Both the position numbers and the translations under genes were made by a program. 64,000 nucleotides of DNA from Vibrio sp. DW001 (GTDB lineage Bacteria > Pseudomonadota > Gammaproteobacteria > Enterobacterales > Vibrionaceae). The notes below the pieces were generated by a model. That model was not told where the DNA came from. It saw only the letters and a program-made list of their open reading frames with translations, and made no database searches. Location of the stretch: NCBI RefSeq assembly GCF_029016285.1, contig NZ_CP091975.1, positions 3,534,001-3,598,000 on the forward strand. Reading direction: 5' to 3'. Positions 37,080 through 48,160 of the stretch are shown piece by piece (the stretch's first letter is position 1; the number at the start of each line of letters is the position of its first letter).

Positions 37080-37311
37080 CTTTATTAGTTATACCGCTGA
37101 GATTTATAACCCGCAGCACAAGTTAATAAAAAAATTCAAAAAATAACCAATATTGAACGACCCAACGTCTCAATTTATCCTAAAGTCTAATTGAGAAAAA
37201 ACGCGTATTAACCGACAGTTATAACGATTAGTTAGGTTATAAAAATCAATAGCACAATGCTTATCAAAATGAACTCAATGGAAGTTTGCTTAAATCACAA
37301 GGAGAGAAGCA

Positions 37312-39252
37312 ATGAGTGTGTATCCAGTCAAAGATAGTATTAAAGCCCTGACCCATGCAGATAACGATACTTATCTATCCATGTATCAACAGTCTGTCAG
37401 CGATCCAGAAGGATTCTGGGGGGAACACGGCAAGATTGTTGATTGGATAAAACCTTTCACCCATGTCAAAAGCACTTCATTTGATACCGGTCATGTTGAT
37501 ATTCGTTGGTTTGAGGACGGTACACTTAATGTCTCAGCTAACTGTATCGACCGCCATCTTGCAGACAAGGGCGATGAGGTCGCGATTATCTGGGAAGGTG
37601 ACGATCCTAATGTAGACAAGAGCCTAACCTTCAATGAACTACATAAAGAAGTATGCCGTTTCTCCAATGCATTGAAAGAAGCCGGCGTTCGTAAAGGCGA
37701 TGTGGTATGTCTTTACATGCCGATGGTACCAGAAGCAGCAGTTGCCATGTTGGCATGTACTCGTATCGGGGCCGTTCATACTGTTGTATTTGGTGGCTTC
37801 TCGCCAGAAGCACTTTCAGGGCGCATTATTGACTCTAATGCAAAAGTTGTGATCACCGCGGATGAAGGTGTTCGCGCAGGACGAGCCGTTCCACTTAAGA
37901 AAAACGTTGATGAAGCATTAACGAATCCAGAAGTAAAAAACATCAGCAAAGTGATGGTACTTAAGCGTACTGGTGGTGATATAGATTGGCACGAACATCG
38001 TGATATTTGGTGGCACGAAGCCACAGCGAAAGCTTCAGATGACTGCCCACCAGAAGAGATGAAAGCAGAAGACCCACTATTTATTCTTTACACTTCAGGC
38101 TCTACCGGTAAACCGAAAGGCGTGCTGCATACTACTGGTGGTTATCTCGTTTATGCCACCATGACCTTTAAGTATGTGTTTGATTACCATGATGGCGATA
38201 CTTTTTGGTGTACAGCGGACGTTGGTTGGATTACCGGTCATACGTACCTCGTTTATGGTCCTCTTTCAAACGGCGCTAAAACTATCTTGTTTGAAGGTGT
38301 ACCAAATTACCCCAATACCAGCCGAATGAGCGAAGTGGTAGACAAGCATCAAGTCTCTATTTTGTATACGGCACCAACCGCTATCCGCGCCCTTATGGCG
38401 AAAGGTGATGAAGCGATTAAAGGTACCAACCGTAGCAGCCTTCGCATTATGGGCTCTGTCGGCGAGCCCATAAATCCTGAGGCGTGGGAATGGTATTACA
38501 AAACTATTGGTAATGAAAAATCACCCATTGTGGATACATGGTGGCAAACCGAGACTGGCGGTATTCTCATCTCACCTCTTCCGGGCGCGACAGATTTAAA
38601 ACCGGGATCCGCTACACGGCCATTCTTTGGTGTTCAACCCGCCCTTGTCGATAACATGGGTAACATCGTTGAGGGTGCAGCAGAAGGTAACCTCGTTATT
38701 CTTGATTCTTGGCCAGGGCAGATGCGTAGCATTTACGGCGACCATGACCGTTTTGAACAGACCTATTTTTCTACATTTAAAGGCATGTATTTTACCAGTG
38801 ACGGCGCTCGTCGAGACGAGGACGGTTATTACTGGATCACTGGGCGTGTTGATGATGTATTGAACGTGTCTGGCCACCGTATGGGTACGGCAGAGATAGA
38901 ATCAGCACTCGTGGCCTTTAGCAAGATAGCTGAAGCAGCCATTGTGGGGGTTCCTCACGATATTAAAGGCCAAGCAATTTACGCCTATATCACATTGAAC
39001 GATGGTGAATATCCAAGTGCAGAACTGCACAAAGAAGTAAAAAACTGGGTTCGCAAAGAGATAGGTCCAATTGCAACACCAGATGTACTTCACTGGACTG
39101 ATTCTCTGCCAAAGACTCGTTCAGGCAAGATCATGCGTCGTATACTGCGAAAAATTGCAACCGGTGATACAAGCAACTTAGGCGACACATCAACACTCGC
39201 TGATCCTAGTGTTGTTGACAAACTTATCGCTGAAAAAGCAGATATGTCTTAA
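37312..39252 (+). CDS. acs: Acetyl-CoA synthetase
   Basis: Acs activates acetate to acetyl-CoA through acetyl-AMP. The 646-residue protein has the A3 loop [19 protein letters not shown], the A5 motif WWQTETGG, A8 region [20 protein letters not shown], and the C-terminal [17 protein letters not shown] with the lysine that is controlled by reversible acetylation. Start ATG 37312 has a good AAGGAGAGAAGC site. It is the known target of CrbRS, and the kinase, regulator and acetate carrier all lie within 13 kb. Confidence 0.97.
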   Translation: MSVYPVKDSIKALTHADNDTYLSMYQQSVSDPEGFWGEHGKIVDWIKPFTHVKSTSFDTGHVDIRWFEDGTLNVSANCIDRHLADKGDEVAIIWEGDDPNVDKSLTFNELHKEVCRFSNALKEAGVRKGDVVCLYMPMVPEAAVAMLACTRIGAVHTVVFGGFSPEALSGRIIDSNAKVVITADEGVRAGRAVPLKKNVDEALTNPEVKNISKVMVLKRTGGDIDWHEHRDIWWHEATAKASDDCPPEEMKAEDPLFILYTSGSTGKPKGVLHTTGGYLVYATMTFKYVFDYHDGDTFWCTADVGWITGHTYLVYGPLSNGAKTILFEGVPNYPNTSRMSEVVDKHQVSILYTAPTAIRALMAKGDEAIKGTNRSSLRIMGSVGEPINPEAWEWYYKTIGNEKSPIVDTWWQTETGGILISPLPGATDLKPGSATRPFFGVQPALVDNMGNIVEGAAEGNLVILDSWPGQMRSIYGDHDRFEQTYFSTFKGMYFTSDGARRDEDGYYWITGRVDDVLNVSGHRMGTAEIESALVAFSKIAEAAIVGVPHDIKGQAIYAYITLNDGEYPSAELHKEVKNWVRKEIGPIATPDVLHWTDSLPKTRSGKIMRRILRKIATGDTSNLGDTSTLADPSVVDKLIAEKADMS

Positions 39253-39282
39253 GAATCATAAGTAAGATAACTCCAACCATTT

Positions 39283-39308
39283 GCGCTACTTTATGTAGCG
39301 CTTTTTTT
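39283..39308 (+). terminator. Intrinsic terminator of acs
   Basis: GCGCTAC (39283-39289), loop TTTAT, GTAGCGC (39295-39301), seven T. Confidence 0.92.
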
Positions 39309-39595
39309 GTCTCAAATTCAGCCATCGTTTACAGCGACGCATCTAAACTTCAATAAGATATCTTATTTTACGGATAATTTTTGTTCGACGAGTTGTCAAA
39401 AATGTTAACTATGTAACAATTAGAAAGCTGAGAACAAAGAGATTAGACCAGTAAAATGCTGCTATTTGCAGTGAATTAGCTATAATCGGGGTCTAAAATG
39501 ATGAATGATTGAAAATTGACTGAAAAATCATTAAAACTGTCTATAATATTATAGATATATTGAATCAGATCTAATTAAAGGAAGATAGGCACAAG
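39309..39595. promoter_or_regulatory. Promoter region of aroQ-accBC
   Basis: No ORF lies in this 287-bp part (343 bp from the acs stop). Two TATAAT hexamers at 39481-39486 and 39542-39547 are candidate -10 boxes. TTGACT at 39516 is 20 bp from the second, longer than ideal. An AAGGAAG-type ribosome site precedes aroQ. Confidence 0.45.
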
Positions 39596-40048
39596 ATGAC
39601 TGCAAAGTTACGCATTCTACTTTTAAACGGTCCAAATCTTAACCTATTAGGGGTTAGAGAACCTGGTCACTACGGTTCACAGACCCTAGATCAGATAGTG
39701 GATAGTTTAATGATTCAGGCCAACAGTGCAGGTGTTGAACTTCAGCACCTACAATCAAACAGAGAATATGAACTGCTAGAAGCCGTTCATGCCGCTCATA
39801 ATAATGTTGATTTCATTATCATCAATCCGGCTGCATTTACCCATACCAGTGTTGCACTACGTGATGCTTTGTTAGGTGTGGCCATTCCTTTTATCGAAGT
39901 ACATTTGTCCAATGTTCATGCTCGTGAACCTTTTCGCCATCACTCTTATCTATCCGATAAGGCGATAGGCGTTATATGTGGACTAGGTGCTCAAGGTTAC
40001 CAATTTGCTTTGACGGCAGCGATAGAACAACTGACGTCAAAATCGTAA
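39596..40048 (+). CDS. aroQ: 3-dehydroquinate dehydratase, type II
   Basis: AroQ converts 3-dehydroquinate to 3-dehydroshikimate in the shikimate pathway. The 150-residue flavodoxin-like dodecamer subunit has the flexible-lid sequence [20 protein letters not shown] (Arg and catalytic Tyr), [16 protein letters not shown], and [18 protein letters not shown] with the catalytic His. It precedes accBC, a common bacterial arrangement. Confidence 0.97.
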   Translation: MTAKLRILLLNGPNLNLLGVREPGHYGSQTLDQIVDSLMIQANSAGVELQHLQSNREYELLEAVHAAHNNVDFIIINPAAFTHTSVALRDALLGVAIPFIEVHLSNVHAREPFRHHSYLSDKAIGVICGLGAQGYQFALTAAIEQLTSKS

Positions 40049-40112
40049 AGAACTAATTTCGCTTCACTCTGTCATAGAGTAAAGGCGTCCAACAGATAAA
40101 GAGAACGAAAAG

Positions 40113-40559
40113 ATGGATATACGTAAAATAAAGAAACTTATCGAACTAGTAGAAGAATCTGGTATTTGCGAACTTGAGATCTCAGAAGGTGAAGAATCAG
40201 TACGCATCAGCCGTAACAGCCCAGCACAATTTGCTCCTATGCAATATGCAGCACCTGCACCCGCACTTGCACCTGCCGCCGTCGCGCAAGTAGCAGAAGC
40301 CGCCCCCGTTATAGCAGAACCTGCTGGTCACAAAGTTCTTTCACCAATGGTCGGCACTTTCTATCGCTCTCCAAGCCCCGAAGCAAAATCATTTGTTGAA
40401 GTGGGCCAAACTGTTTCTGCTGGTGACACTATTGGTATCGTAGAAGCAATGAAAATGATGAACCAAATCGAATCTGATAAATCTGGTGTTGTAACCGCAA
40501 TTCTAGTCGAAGACGGCGCAACAGTAGAATTCGATCAACCACTTGTTGTTATCGAATAA
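40113..40559 (+). CDS. accB: Biotin carboxyl carrier protein of acetyl-CoA carboxylase
   Basis: AccB carries the biotin on which CO2 is moved to acetyl-CoA in fatty acid synthesis. The 148-residue protein has an N-terminal domain (1-38), an Ala/Pro-rich linker (about 42-70) and a biotinyl domain with Lys114 in [13 protein letters not shown]. The thumb loop [20 protein letters not shown], specific to AccB, is present. accC follows 15 bases later. Confidence 0.97.
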   Translation: MDIRKIKKLIELVEESGICELEISEGEESVRISRNSPAQFAPMQYAAPAPALAPAAVAQVAEAAPVIAEPAGHKVLSPMVGTFYRSPSPEAKSFVEVGQTVSAGDTIGIVEAMKMMNQIESDKSGVVTAILVEDGATVEFDQPLVVIE

Positions 40560-40574
40560 TAGAGGCGATTCACT

Positions 40575-41918
40575 ATGCTGGACAAATTAGTCATCGCGAA
40601 CCGAGGTGAAATTGCACTTCGTATACTTCGCGCTTGTAAAGAAATAGGTATCAAAACAGTGGCGGTCCACTCCACCGCTGACCGAGACCTAAAACACGTA
40701 TTATTAGCCGATGAATCTATTTGCATCGGTCCTGCTCGTGGTATTGATAGCTACTTGAATATTCCTCGCATTATTTCAGCCGCGGAAGTTACTGGCGCAG
40801 TTGCTATTCACCCGGGTTACGGTTTCCTGTCTGAAAACGCAGATTTTGCAGAGCAAGTTGAACGTAGCGGCTTTATTTTTGTCGGCCCTAAAGCAGAAAC
40901 TATCCGCATAATGGGTGACAAGGTATCGGCGATTAGTGCAATGAAGAAAGCAGGTGTGCCATGTGTACCTGGTTCTGACGGCCCTCTAGATGATGACGCA
41001 AGCCTTAACAAAGCTCACGCAAAGCGTATTGGCTATCCGGTAATTATCAAAGCCTCTGGTGGCGGTGGTGGCCGTGGCATGCGTGTTGTTCGTGGTGAGG
41101 CTGATCTCGTTGAAGCCATCGCAATGACACGTGCAGAAGCAAAAGCGGCATTCAATAACGAAGTGGTTTACATGGAGAAATACCTTGAAAACCCTCGTCA
41201 CGTTGAAGTACAAATTATTGCCGATGGTCAAGGTGGTGCTATTCATCTTGGTGAGCGTGATTGTTCAATGCAACGTCGCCATCAGAAAGTGGTGGAAGAA
41301 GCGCCTGCTCCAGGTATCACTGCCGAAATGCGTAAGTTCATAGGCGAACGTTGTACCCGTGCATGTATTGAAATTAACTATCGTGGTGCAGGTACCTTTG
41401 AGTTCTTGTATGAGAATGGTGAATTCTACTTTATCGAAATGAATACTCGTATTCAGGTAGAGCATCCGGTCACGGAAATGGTAACAGGTGTTGATCTTAT
41501 TAAAGAACAGCTTCGTGTTGCAGCAGGTCAGCCACTGTCGTTTACTCAAGACGATATAAAAATAAGTGGACACTCAATCGAATGTCGAATCAACGCTGAA
41601 GATCCTGTGCGCTTCTTACCTTGCCCGGGCACGATCAACCGATTCCACGCACCAGGTGGTATGGGGGTTCGTTGGGAGTCGCATATCTATACTGGCTATA
41701 CGGTTCCACCTCATTATGACTCGATGATAGGCAAACTTATTACTTACGGAGAGAATCGTGATGTGGCCATTGCACGTATGAAAAATGCGTTAAGTGAAAT
41801 GATCATCGAAGGCATCAAAACCAACATATCCTTGCAACAAGAAATTATGAATGATGAAAACTTCCAACATGGCGGGGCTAACATTCATTACCTTGAGAAA
41901 AAACTTGGTCTACAGTAA
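40575..41918 (+). CDS. accC: Biotin carboxylase subunit of acetyl-CoA carboxylase
   Basis: AccC carboxylates the biotin of AccB using ATP and bicarbonate. The 447-residue ATP-grasp enzyme has the start [20 protein letters not shown], the glycine-rich lid [31 protein letters not shown], the [19 protein letters not shown] block and [16 protein letters not shown] with the catalytic Arg and Glu. Length matches the family (449 in E. coli). Confidence 0.98.
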   Translation: MLDKLVIANRGEIALRILRACKEIGIKTVAVHSTADRDLKHVLLADESICIGPARGIDSYLNIPRIISAAEVTGAVAIHPGYGFLSENADFAEQVERSGFIFVGPKAETIRIMGDKVSAISAMKKAGVPCVPGSDGPLDDDASLNKAHAKRIGYPVIIKASGGGGGRGMRVVRGEADLVEAIAMTRAEAKAAFNNEVVYMEKYLENPRHVEVQIIADGQGGAIHLGERDCSMQRRHQKVVEEAPAPGITAEMRKFIGERCTRACIEINYRGAGTFEFLYENGEFYFIEMNTRIQVEHPVTEMVTGVDLIKEQLRVAAGQPLSFTQDDIKISGHSIECRINAEDPVRFLPCPGTINRFHAPGGMGVRWESHIYTGYTVPPHYDSMIGKLITYGENRDVAIARMKNALSEMIIEGIKTNISLQQEIMNDENFQHGGANIHYLEKKLGLQ

Positions 41919-41945
41919 GTAAGCTAGAATTACTTCAATGCTTTG

Positions 41946-41973
41946 AAAGCACTCTCTTTAGAGTGCTTTTTTA
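41946..41973 (+). terminator. Intrinsic terminator of accBC
   Basis: AAGCACTCT (41947-41955), loop CTTT, AGAGTGCTT (41960-41968), then T. Confidence 0.9.
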
Positions 41974-42083
41974 TTGGAGCTTAGTTCTAACTACGCCATA
42001 CTATTGCCAAACTTAAAGACCTGTACAAATAGACAGTAAAGTGCTTGAATGTCAGGGCAAAGAACTAAAAAGTGAGTTTACTT

Positions 42084-44162
42084 ATGTCACAGCTTTTATC
42101 CGCTATTCCAATCACATCATTAGTTGGTGTTGGAGCAAAGGTTGCCGAGAAGTTGAATAAAGTAGGCTTACATACCGTTCAAGACCTTTTGTTTCACCTG
42201 CCTTTACGTTACGAAGACCGCACTAGAATTTACCCAATGGCTAAGGTTCATTCAGGTCTATGGGCTGCCGTGCAAGGAAAAGTAATGAGCGTCGATACTA
42301 TCTTTGGCCGAAAAAAAATGCTCAGCGTAAAGATAAGCGACGGCAATGGTACATTAACCCTGCGCTTTTTTAATTTCACTGCAGGGATGAAAAACAACTT
42401 CTCAGAGGGGAAGCAGGTTCACGCTTATGGGGAAATAAAACGTGGTAGTTATGGCTTGGAAATTGTACATCCAGATTATAAATTCTTTGCACCAACAACC
42501 ACACCGGATATCGAACAAAATCTAACACCGGTCTACCCAACAACAGAAGGCCTGAGACAAAACACCCTTAGAAACCTCAGTGAGCAAGCCTTATCGTTAT
42601 TAGACAAATCAGCCGTTGAAGAGCTTCTTCCTAATGGCCTGTATAACAATCAACTCACATTAGCTCAGGCATTGCACACTATCCATCGCCCACCACCAAA
42701 TATTAATATAGACGATTTTGATGAAGGAAAAACACCCGCTCAACAACGTCTTATTATTGAAGAACTAATCGCCCAAAATTTATCCATGCTCGCAATTCGA
42801 AATAAAAGCCAACAAGACACCGCATTGCCTTTACCTGAAACGGGAGGTCTTAAAGAAAAACTTTTAGCTCAGTTGCCTTTCTCCCCCACTAATGCACAAA
42901 ACAGAGTGGTTGAAGAGATAGAAGCAGACTTAGTTAAACCTCACCCCATGATGCGTTTAGTACAGGGTGATGTAGGTTCAGGTAAAACATTGGTTGCTGC
43001 ACTGGCGGCAGTAAGAGCAATATCACATGGGTACCAGGTGGCACTCATGGCACCTACCGAATTGTTAGCAGAGCAGCACGCATTAAATTTCACGAATTGG
43101 TTAGAACCTTTAGGTATTCAAGTCGCTTGGTTAGCGGGAAAATTGAAAGGAAAAACCAGACAAGCGGAGTTAAATAAAATTGTCTCTGGCGACGCTAAAA
43201 TGGTGGTTGGAACCCACGCCCTCTTCCAAGACCACGTTGAGTTTAACCAACTGGCGTTAGTCGTTATTGATGAGCAGCATCGATTTGGTGTTCATCAGCG
43301 GTTAAAGCTGCGAGAAAAAGGAGAAGCGCAAGGCTCTTTTCCTCATCAACTCATCATGACCGCGACCCCAATACCTAGAACCTTGGCGATGACAGCCTAT
43401 GCCGATTTAGAAACGTCGATCATTGACGAATTACCACCAGGACGAACACCAATCCAAACCGTGGCTATCCCAGATACAAAAAGAAGCATGATTATCGATA
43501 GGGTTCAAAATGCTTGCTTAAACGAAAGGAAGCAAGCCTATTGGGTCTGCACGCTTATCGATGAATCTGAAGTATTAGAAGCGCAAGCGGCTGCGGATAC
43601 GGCAGAAGAGCTACAAAGGCAACTACCAGGCCTAAAAATAGGTTTAGTGCATGGCCGAATGAAATCAGCAGAAAAACAAGCCGTAATGTTGCAGTTCAAA
43701 AACAATGAGTTGCATTTATTGGTTGCGACAACGGTTATTGAAGTCGGCGTTGATGTTCCCAATTCCAGTCTAATGATTATCGAAAATCCCGAACGTTTAG
43801 GGCTTGCTCAACTTCACCAGCTTCGTGGACGTGTCGGGCGTGGAACCATTGCGAGTCATTGTGTATTGCTGTATCACTCTCCTCTGTCTAAAACAGCACA
43901 AAAACGTTTAAGTGTTTTACGTGAAAGTAATGATGGTTTTGTTATCGCCCAACGTGACTTGGAAATTAGAGGTCCGGGAGAATTATTGGGGACAAAACAG
44001 ACGGGTATCGCCGATTTGAAGATTGCTGACTTAGTCAGAGATCAAAGGCTTATCCCTGAAATTCAACGAATGGCCAGATTCATACATGATCAGTACCCAG
44101 ACAATGCAAAATCAATCATCGAGCGCTGGCTAGGCGAACGAGATATTTACTCAAACGCTTAG
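42084..44162 (+). CDS. recG: ATP-dependent DNA helicase RecG
   Basis: RecG remodels stalled forks and branch migrates recombination intermediates. The product, 692 residues from ATG 42084 (MSQLLSAIPITSLVGVGAKV), has an N-terminal wedge/OB domain (about 60-150), helicase motif I GDVGSGKT, DEQH motif II in VVIDEQHRFG, TATPIPRT (motif III), and motif VI QLRGRVGRG. A GTG at 42072 in frame is less likely, since the ATG gives the usual N-terminus. It runs towards envZ, with 28 bases between the stops. Confidence 0.96.
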   Translation: MSQLLSAIPITSLVGVGAKVAEKLNKVGLHTVQDLLFHLPLRYEDRTRIYPMAKVHSGLWAAVQGKVMSVDTIFGRKKMLSVKISDGNGTLTLRFFNFTAGMKNNFSEGKQVHAYGEIKRGSYGLEIVHPDYKFFAPTTTPDIEQNLTPVYPTTEGLRQNTLRNLSEQALSLLDKSAVEELLPNGLYNNQLTLAQALHTIHRPPPNINIDDFDEGKTPAQQRLIIEELIAQNLSMLAIRNKSQQDTALPLPETGGLKEKLLAQLPFSPTNAQNRVVEEIEADLVKPHPMMRLVQGDVGSGKTLVAALAAVRAISHGYQVALMAPTELLAEQHALNFTNWLEPLGIQVAWLAGKLKGKTRQAELNKIVSGDAKMVVGTHALFQDHVEFNQLALVVIDEQHRFGVHQRLKLREKGEAQGSFPHQLIMTATPIPRTLAMTAYADLETSIIDELPPGRTPIQTVAIPDTKRSMIIDRVQNACLNERKQAYWVCTLIDESEVLEAQAAADTAEELQRQLPGLKIGLVHGRMKSAEKQAVMLQFKNNELHLLVATTVIEVGVDVPNSSLMIIENPERLGLAQLHQLRGRVGRGTIASHCVLLYHSPLSKTAQKRLSVLRESNDGFVIAQRDLEIRGPGELLGTKQTGIADLKIADLVRDQRLIPEIQRMARFIHDQYPDNAKSIIERWLGERDIYSNA

Positions 44163-44190
44163 ACATGTTGGCCGCGCACTCGCTTAAAAC

Positions 44191-45534
44191 TTAGGCTCTT
44201 TTTGTCCGTTTATTAAGCCTATTTTGTCGAGAACTCGCAGGGAAATTGAGCTGTACTCGTAACCCGCCTTCAGAACGATTAATCACTGAGATAGTGCCAC
44301 TATGTTGAGTGACAATACGTTTTACGATAGCTAGGCCTAAACCCGTTCCTTCACTGCCTCTCGCTGAGTCACCTCGCGTAAAGGGTTCAAAAAGCTTATC
44401 CGAATGCCCTATATCGATTCCAGGCCCATTGTCTTCAACACTTACCCAAATAGTGAGCCTATCTGCGGTTGTGCCCGTTGCTATTCGCACCCAGCCGTTG
44501 CCGTATCTTTCCGCATTCACCACTAAATTAGTTAACGATCGCTTTACTTCAATCTCACTACCCAACAGGAAACAATCTTCCCGCGAAATATCGGTTTCTA
44601 TATCAATGGATTCATCCTTGATAGCGACAGATACAGCCAATGCTAGGTTATTAAGGTCGACATTATCGAAGCCTTCTTTGTTAACCGGTTTCAGGTAATC
44701 CATAAACTGACCAATAATCTCATTGCACTCTTCGGTATCTTGAATAATACCTTCAGCCAGATAACTGTCTTTTGGAGACATCATTTCTGTCGCTAATCGT
44801 ATCCGAGTCAATGGAGTACGCAGATCATGGCTTATTCCTGCCATCAAAAACGCTCTATCCTCTTCAAGAACTTGGATGTCCTTTGCCATCTGATTAAAGG
44901 CATGGGTTACGGCCTTTATTTCATTCGCGCCTCTTTCCGCTAAAGGAGGTGGAAATTCACCTCTTCCCACCATTTTCGCGGCACCTTCTAGCGCCATCAA
45001 AGGCCTATTTTGGATTCTTACAAAAACCCAACCCGCAAATATAATAAGAACCGCCATTAACAGGCTATTTCGAAACAACGGTATGAAGTCTTCTTCTTGC
45101 AACTCCGAAAGCGGGATCCGTAATAAAACATTGGGTAATTGATCTATCTTTATCCACAAAATATAGCTTTCACTATCCAGAGCTAATCTAACTTCAGCGT
45201 CACTGCCAAGCTCTTGGCTCATATGCTCACTCAAAAAATCAATGCTGGTCGCCGTGTCGAACTCTTCACCAATCGGTTCATCTTTATGGTGCGCCGTTAC
45301 CCCCAACTTCTCTAACAGCTTTCTTCTCGATGGCGCTTCTAGATATACCCCGTTCTCAATCTCGACATAGTCATCCAGCATTAAGCTTACTTCATGTGCC
45401 AATATACGATTAAACTGTTGTAAACTCGGCAACAGTGCGTAATTGAATATCGCAAAATAGGAATAAGCCTGACTCGCAAGCAACACCAGAATAAAAAGTA
45501 AAACGGTTTGGGTACGTGAACTACGGATGAGCAT
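44191..45534 (-). CDS. envZ: Osmosensor histidine kinase EnvZ
   Basis: EnvZ phosphorylates and dephosphorylates OmpR. The 447-residue protein has transmembrane helices at about 9-30 and 155-173, a periplasmic domain between, a HAMP domain, His236 in [16 protein letters not shown], the N box [16 protein letters not shown], and G boxes VEDNGPGI and GTGLGLAIV. It is downstream of ompR on the same strand but separated by 59 bases with a strong hairpin, unlike the overlapping E. coli genes. Confidence 0.95.
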   Translation of the reverse strand: MLIRSSRTQTVLLFILVLLASQAYSYFAIFNYALLPSLQQFNRILAHEVSLMLDDYVEIENGVYLEAPSRRKLLEKLGVTAHHKDEPIGEEFDTATSIDFLSEHMSQELGSDAEVRLALDSESYILWIKIDQLPNVLLRIPLSELQEEDFIPLFRNSLLMAVLIIFAGWVFVRIQNRPLMALEGAAKMVGRGEFPPPLAERGANEIKAVTHAFNQMAKDIQVLEEDRAFLMAGISHDLRTPLTRIRLATEMMSPKDSYLAEGIIQDTEECNEIIGQFMDYLKPVNKEGFDNVDLNNLALAVSVAIKDESIDIETDISREDCFLLGSEIEVKRSLTNLVVNAERYGNGWVRIATGTTADRLTIWVSVEDNGPGIDIGHSDKLFEPFTRGDSARGSEGTGLGLAIVKRIVTQHSGTISVINRSEGGLRVQLNFPASSRQNRLNKRTKRA

Positions 45535-45551
45535 AAATGCCTCGAAATAAT

Positions 45552-45582
45552 AAAGCCCTTAAGAGAGCATCTTAAGGGCTTT
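45552..45582 (-). terminator. Hairpin between ompR and envZ (possible partial terminator)
   Basis: AAAGCCCTTAAG (45552-45563) is perfectly complementary to CTTAAGGGCTTT (45571-45582) with a 7-base loop. In the ompR-to-envZ direction it is followed by a weak T-rich stretch (ATTATTT). It may lower envZ transcription relative to ompR or protect an RNA end. Confidence 0.7.
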
Positions 45583-45593
45583 TCAATAGAGAA

Positions 45594-46313
45594 TTAAGCG
45601 TTTTTACCATCGGGGACAAATACATAACCTAATCCCCAGACCGTCTGAATATATCGTGGATGGCTTGGATCTTCTTCTAGCATTCTTCTTAACCGAGAGA
45701 TCTGCACATCGATAGAGCGTTCCATTGCAGAATACTCTCTACCTCTTGCCATGTTCATCAGTTTGTCTCTCGACATAGGTTCTCGGGCATTATTAACCAG
45801 CGCTTTAAGCACGGCAAACTCACCAGACGTTAAAGGCATAAACTCATCACCTCGGAACATTTCTCTCGTTCCAAGATTCAAGCGAAATTCACCAAATTCA
45901 ATATTCGTTTCTTCCGAGCTTGGTGCGCCGGGAGCTTCAACAATTTGTCGACGTAATACCGCTTTAATACGTGCAAGTAACTCACGAGGATTAAAAGGCT
46001 TAGGTAGATAATCGTCCGCCCCAACTTCAAGTCCGACAATTCTGTCTATCTCGTCACCTTTTGCCGTCAACATTAATATTGGGATCATATTTTCTGCCGT
46101 TCTTAGGCGACGACAAATCGAAAGGCCATCTTCACCCGGAAGCATAAGATCCAACACCACTAAATGAAAGGTCTCGCGCTTAAGCAATCTGTCCATCTGC
46201 TCCCCATTTGCGACACCACGAACCTGAAAGCCTTGTTCAGATAGATAGCGCTCTAGCAAAGATCGGAGACGAGCATCATCATCAACGACTAAGATTTTAT
46301 GGTTCTCTTGCAT
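45594..46313 (-). CDS. ompR: Osmoregulatory response regulator OmpR
   Basis: OmpR controls porin and other envelope genes. The 239-residue protein has a receiver with the acidic triplet DDD (11-13), Asp55 (VVLDLMLPGEDGL) and Lys in YLPKPFNPREL, followed by a winged-helix domain with MERSIDVQISRLRRMLEEDP and IQTVWGLGYVFVPDG. Sequence and length match E. coli OmpR (239) closely. Confidence 0.97.
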   Translation of the reverse strand: MQENHKILVVDDDARLRSLLERYLSEQGFQVRGVANGEQMDRLLKRETFHLVVLDLMLPGEDGLSICRRLRTAENMIPILMLTAKGDEIDRIVGLEVGADDYLPKPFNPRELLARIKAVLRRQIVEAPGAPSSEETNIEFGEFRLNLGTREMFRGDEFMPLTSGEFAVLKALVNNAREPMSRDKLMNMARGREYSAMERSIDVQISRLRRMLEEDPSHPRYIQTVWGLGYVFVPDGKNA

Positions 46314-46474
46314 TCAACTTCTTCCAATTAATGTATGGCTTATTATTAAGCGTAGATAATAATAACCTAATCGCATATCTATAGAGTAAATTGCACGTCA
46401 AAAATTGTTAGCATTCATGTCAGAATCAACAATAAGATTATTCACTTAAAGCATAGCAAGCCATAAATAGCCCA

Positions 46475-46951
46475 CTATTTCTCATACTCAATTGAATTGA
46501 TAAACCACTCTTTGTCACCTTCCGGTGTCTTCACCGCAAACTCGTCGTCGACTTCTTTTTTGAGTAAGGAGCGTGCCATAGGTGAATCGATAGAAATGTA
46601 CCCTTTCGCATCACCGTAGATCTCTTCAGGGCCGACAATACGGAATTTTTTTGTTTCACCGGCTTCATTTTCAATTTCAATCCAAGCACCAAAAAAAACT
46701 TTGCCTTCCTGCTGTGGTGAATAATCAACAATAGTAACTTCTGGTAAAAACTTCCTCAAGAACCGAACGCGCCGGTCTATCTGGCGCAGTATGCGCTTGT
46801 TAAACGTGTAATCAGCATTTTCTGAACGATCACCTAGCCCTGCAGCCCAAGTGACTATCTTGGTAATCTCAGGGCGTTTCTCATTCCAAAGGTGATCATG
46901 CTCTTGCTTAAGCTTGTTATAACCTTCTCGGGTGATCAGTTTTGTTTTCAA
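46475..46951 (-). CDS. greB: Transcription elongation factor GreB
   Basis: GreB binds the RNA polymerase secondary channel and stimulates cleavage of backtracked RNA. The 158-residue protein has an N-terminal coiled coil with the acidic tip GDRSENADYTFNKR and a C-terminal FKBP-like domain (EGKVFFGAWIEIENE, then SPMARSLLKKEVDDEF). The basic patch and the WAAGLGDRSENADY text separate GreB from GreA. It sits divergent from prmA and upstream of ompR on the same strand. Confidence 0.95.
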   Translation of the reverse strand: MKTKLITREGYNKLKQEHDHLWNEKRPEITKIVTWAAGLGDRSENADYTFNKRILRQIDRRVRFLRKFLPEVTIVDYSPQQEGKVFFGAWIEIENEAGETKKFRIVGPEEIYGDAKGYISIDSPMARSLLKKEVDDEFAVKTPEGDKEWFINSIEYEK

Positions 46952-47139
46952 TACAACACTCTCAATTCAATCGAACCATATAGAAATGGTTCGTTGTTCT
47001 AGATATTTAACCAGTATATCCACTAATTGTACATCCACAGAGCCTCATTACTCTATACGCGACTAGATGAACCATTCGAATTCCAATGACTTTCTGCTAG
47101 ACTCCCCCACAATTCAAACTGATCAAAAAGGTCGTTTTC

Positions 47140-48027
47140 ATGCCTTGGATTCAAATAAAACTCAATGCGACAGCAAAAGATGCTTTGCAAATTGGTGATA
47201 TGTTATCTGAAGAGACAGGGGCACTTTCCGTCACTTTTCTAGATGCGAAAGACACACCAATTTTCGAACCTCTGCCGGGAGAAACTCGTTTATGGGGAGA
47301 AACGGATGTCGTTGCATTATACGATGCAGAAATAGACACCACATGGGTGATCCAACAAGTTACCCGTTCTGGACTATTTCCAAACGACTTTGCATACAAA
47401 GTTGAACAACTGGAAGATAAGGACTGGGAACGTGAGTGGATGGATAATTTCCACCCAATGAAATTTGGTGAGCGGTTGTGGATCTGTCCTAGTTGGCGTG
47501 ATGTTCCCGATCCTAGTGCCATTAATGTCATGTTAGATCCTGGCCTAGCCTTTGGTACTGGCACCCATCCAACCACGTCTCTTTGTTTAGAATGGTTAGA
47601 AAGTATCGACCTTGAAGGTAAAACTGTCATCGATTTTGGTTGTGGTTCAGGAATCCTCGCGGTCGCTGCCATTAAACTTGGTGCAAACAAAGTTATCGGA
47701 ATTGATATAGACCCACAGGCTATCACCGCCTCAAAAGAGAACGCGAGGCGCAATGGGGTTGCCGATCAACTAGAATTATTCTTACCGCAAGATCAACCTG
47801 AAGGTCTTATTGCAGACGTTGTTGTCGCCAATATTCTTGCAGCACCGCTACGTGAACTGTCACCCGTGATTAAAGGCTTGATCAAATCGAAAGGTCTGTT
47901 AGCAATGTCGGGTGTATTAGACACACAAGCAGAAGATGTTGCGAACTACTACAGAGATGAGCTCGATATCGACCCAATTGTTGAAACTGAAGAGTGGTGT
48001 CGTATTTCAGGAATAAAAATATTGTAG
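47140..48027 (+). CDS. prmA: Ribosomal protein L11 methyltransferase
   Basis: PrmA trimethylates ribosomal protein L11. The 295-residue protein has an N-terminal substrate-binding domain ([20 protein letters not shown]) and a class I SAM methyltransferase domain with motif [16 protein letters not shown], the acidic GIDIDPQA, the [15 protein letters not shown] block and [10 protein letters not shown]. It ends with the [10 protein letters not shown] tail. It precedes dusB-fis, as in E. coli. Confidence 0.97.
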   Translation: MPWIQIKLNATAKDALQIGDMLSEETGALSVTFLDAKDTPIFEPLPGETRLWGETDVVALYDAEIDTTWVIQQVTRSGLFPNDFAYKVEQLEDKDWEREWMDNFHPMKFGERLWICPSWRDVPDPSAINVMLDPGLAFGTGTHPTTSLCLEWLESIDLEGKTVIDFGCGSGILAVAAIKLGANKVIGIDIDPQAITASKENARRNGVADQLELFLPQDQPEGLIADVVVANILAAPLRELSPVIKGLIKSKGLLAMSGVLDTQAEDVANYYRDELDIDPIVETEEWCRISGIKIL

Positions 48028-48096
48028 TTGCATACGCCTAATTGATTGAATTTTAGGCAATTTGGAAAACAATTTGTAAATGCTCAAAAAATAGTC

Positions 48097-48133
48097 TTTT
48101 CACGCATCGAAAAAATGCGTAAAATGCGCGCCC
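48097..48133 (+). promoter_or_regulatory. dusB-fis promoter with GC-rich discriminator
   Basis: TTTTCA (48097-48102), 17-bp spacer, TAAAAT (48120-48125), then GCGCGCCC (48126-48133). A GC-rich discriminator is the known mark of ppGpp-inhibited promoters such as that of E. coli fis. The start point would be near 48132, some 28 bases before the dusB start. Confidence 0.75.
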
Positions 48134-48160
48134 TTGCTAGATTAGAACTGTGAAGACCTT

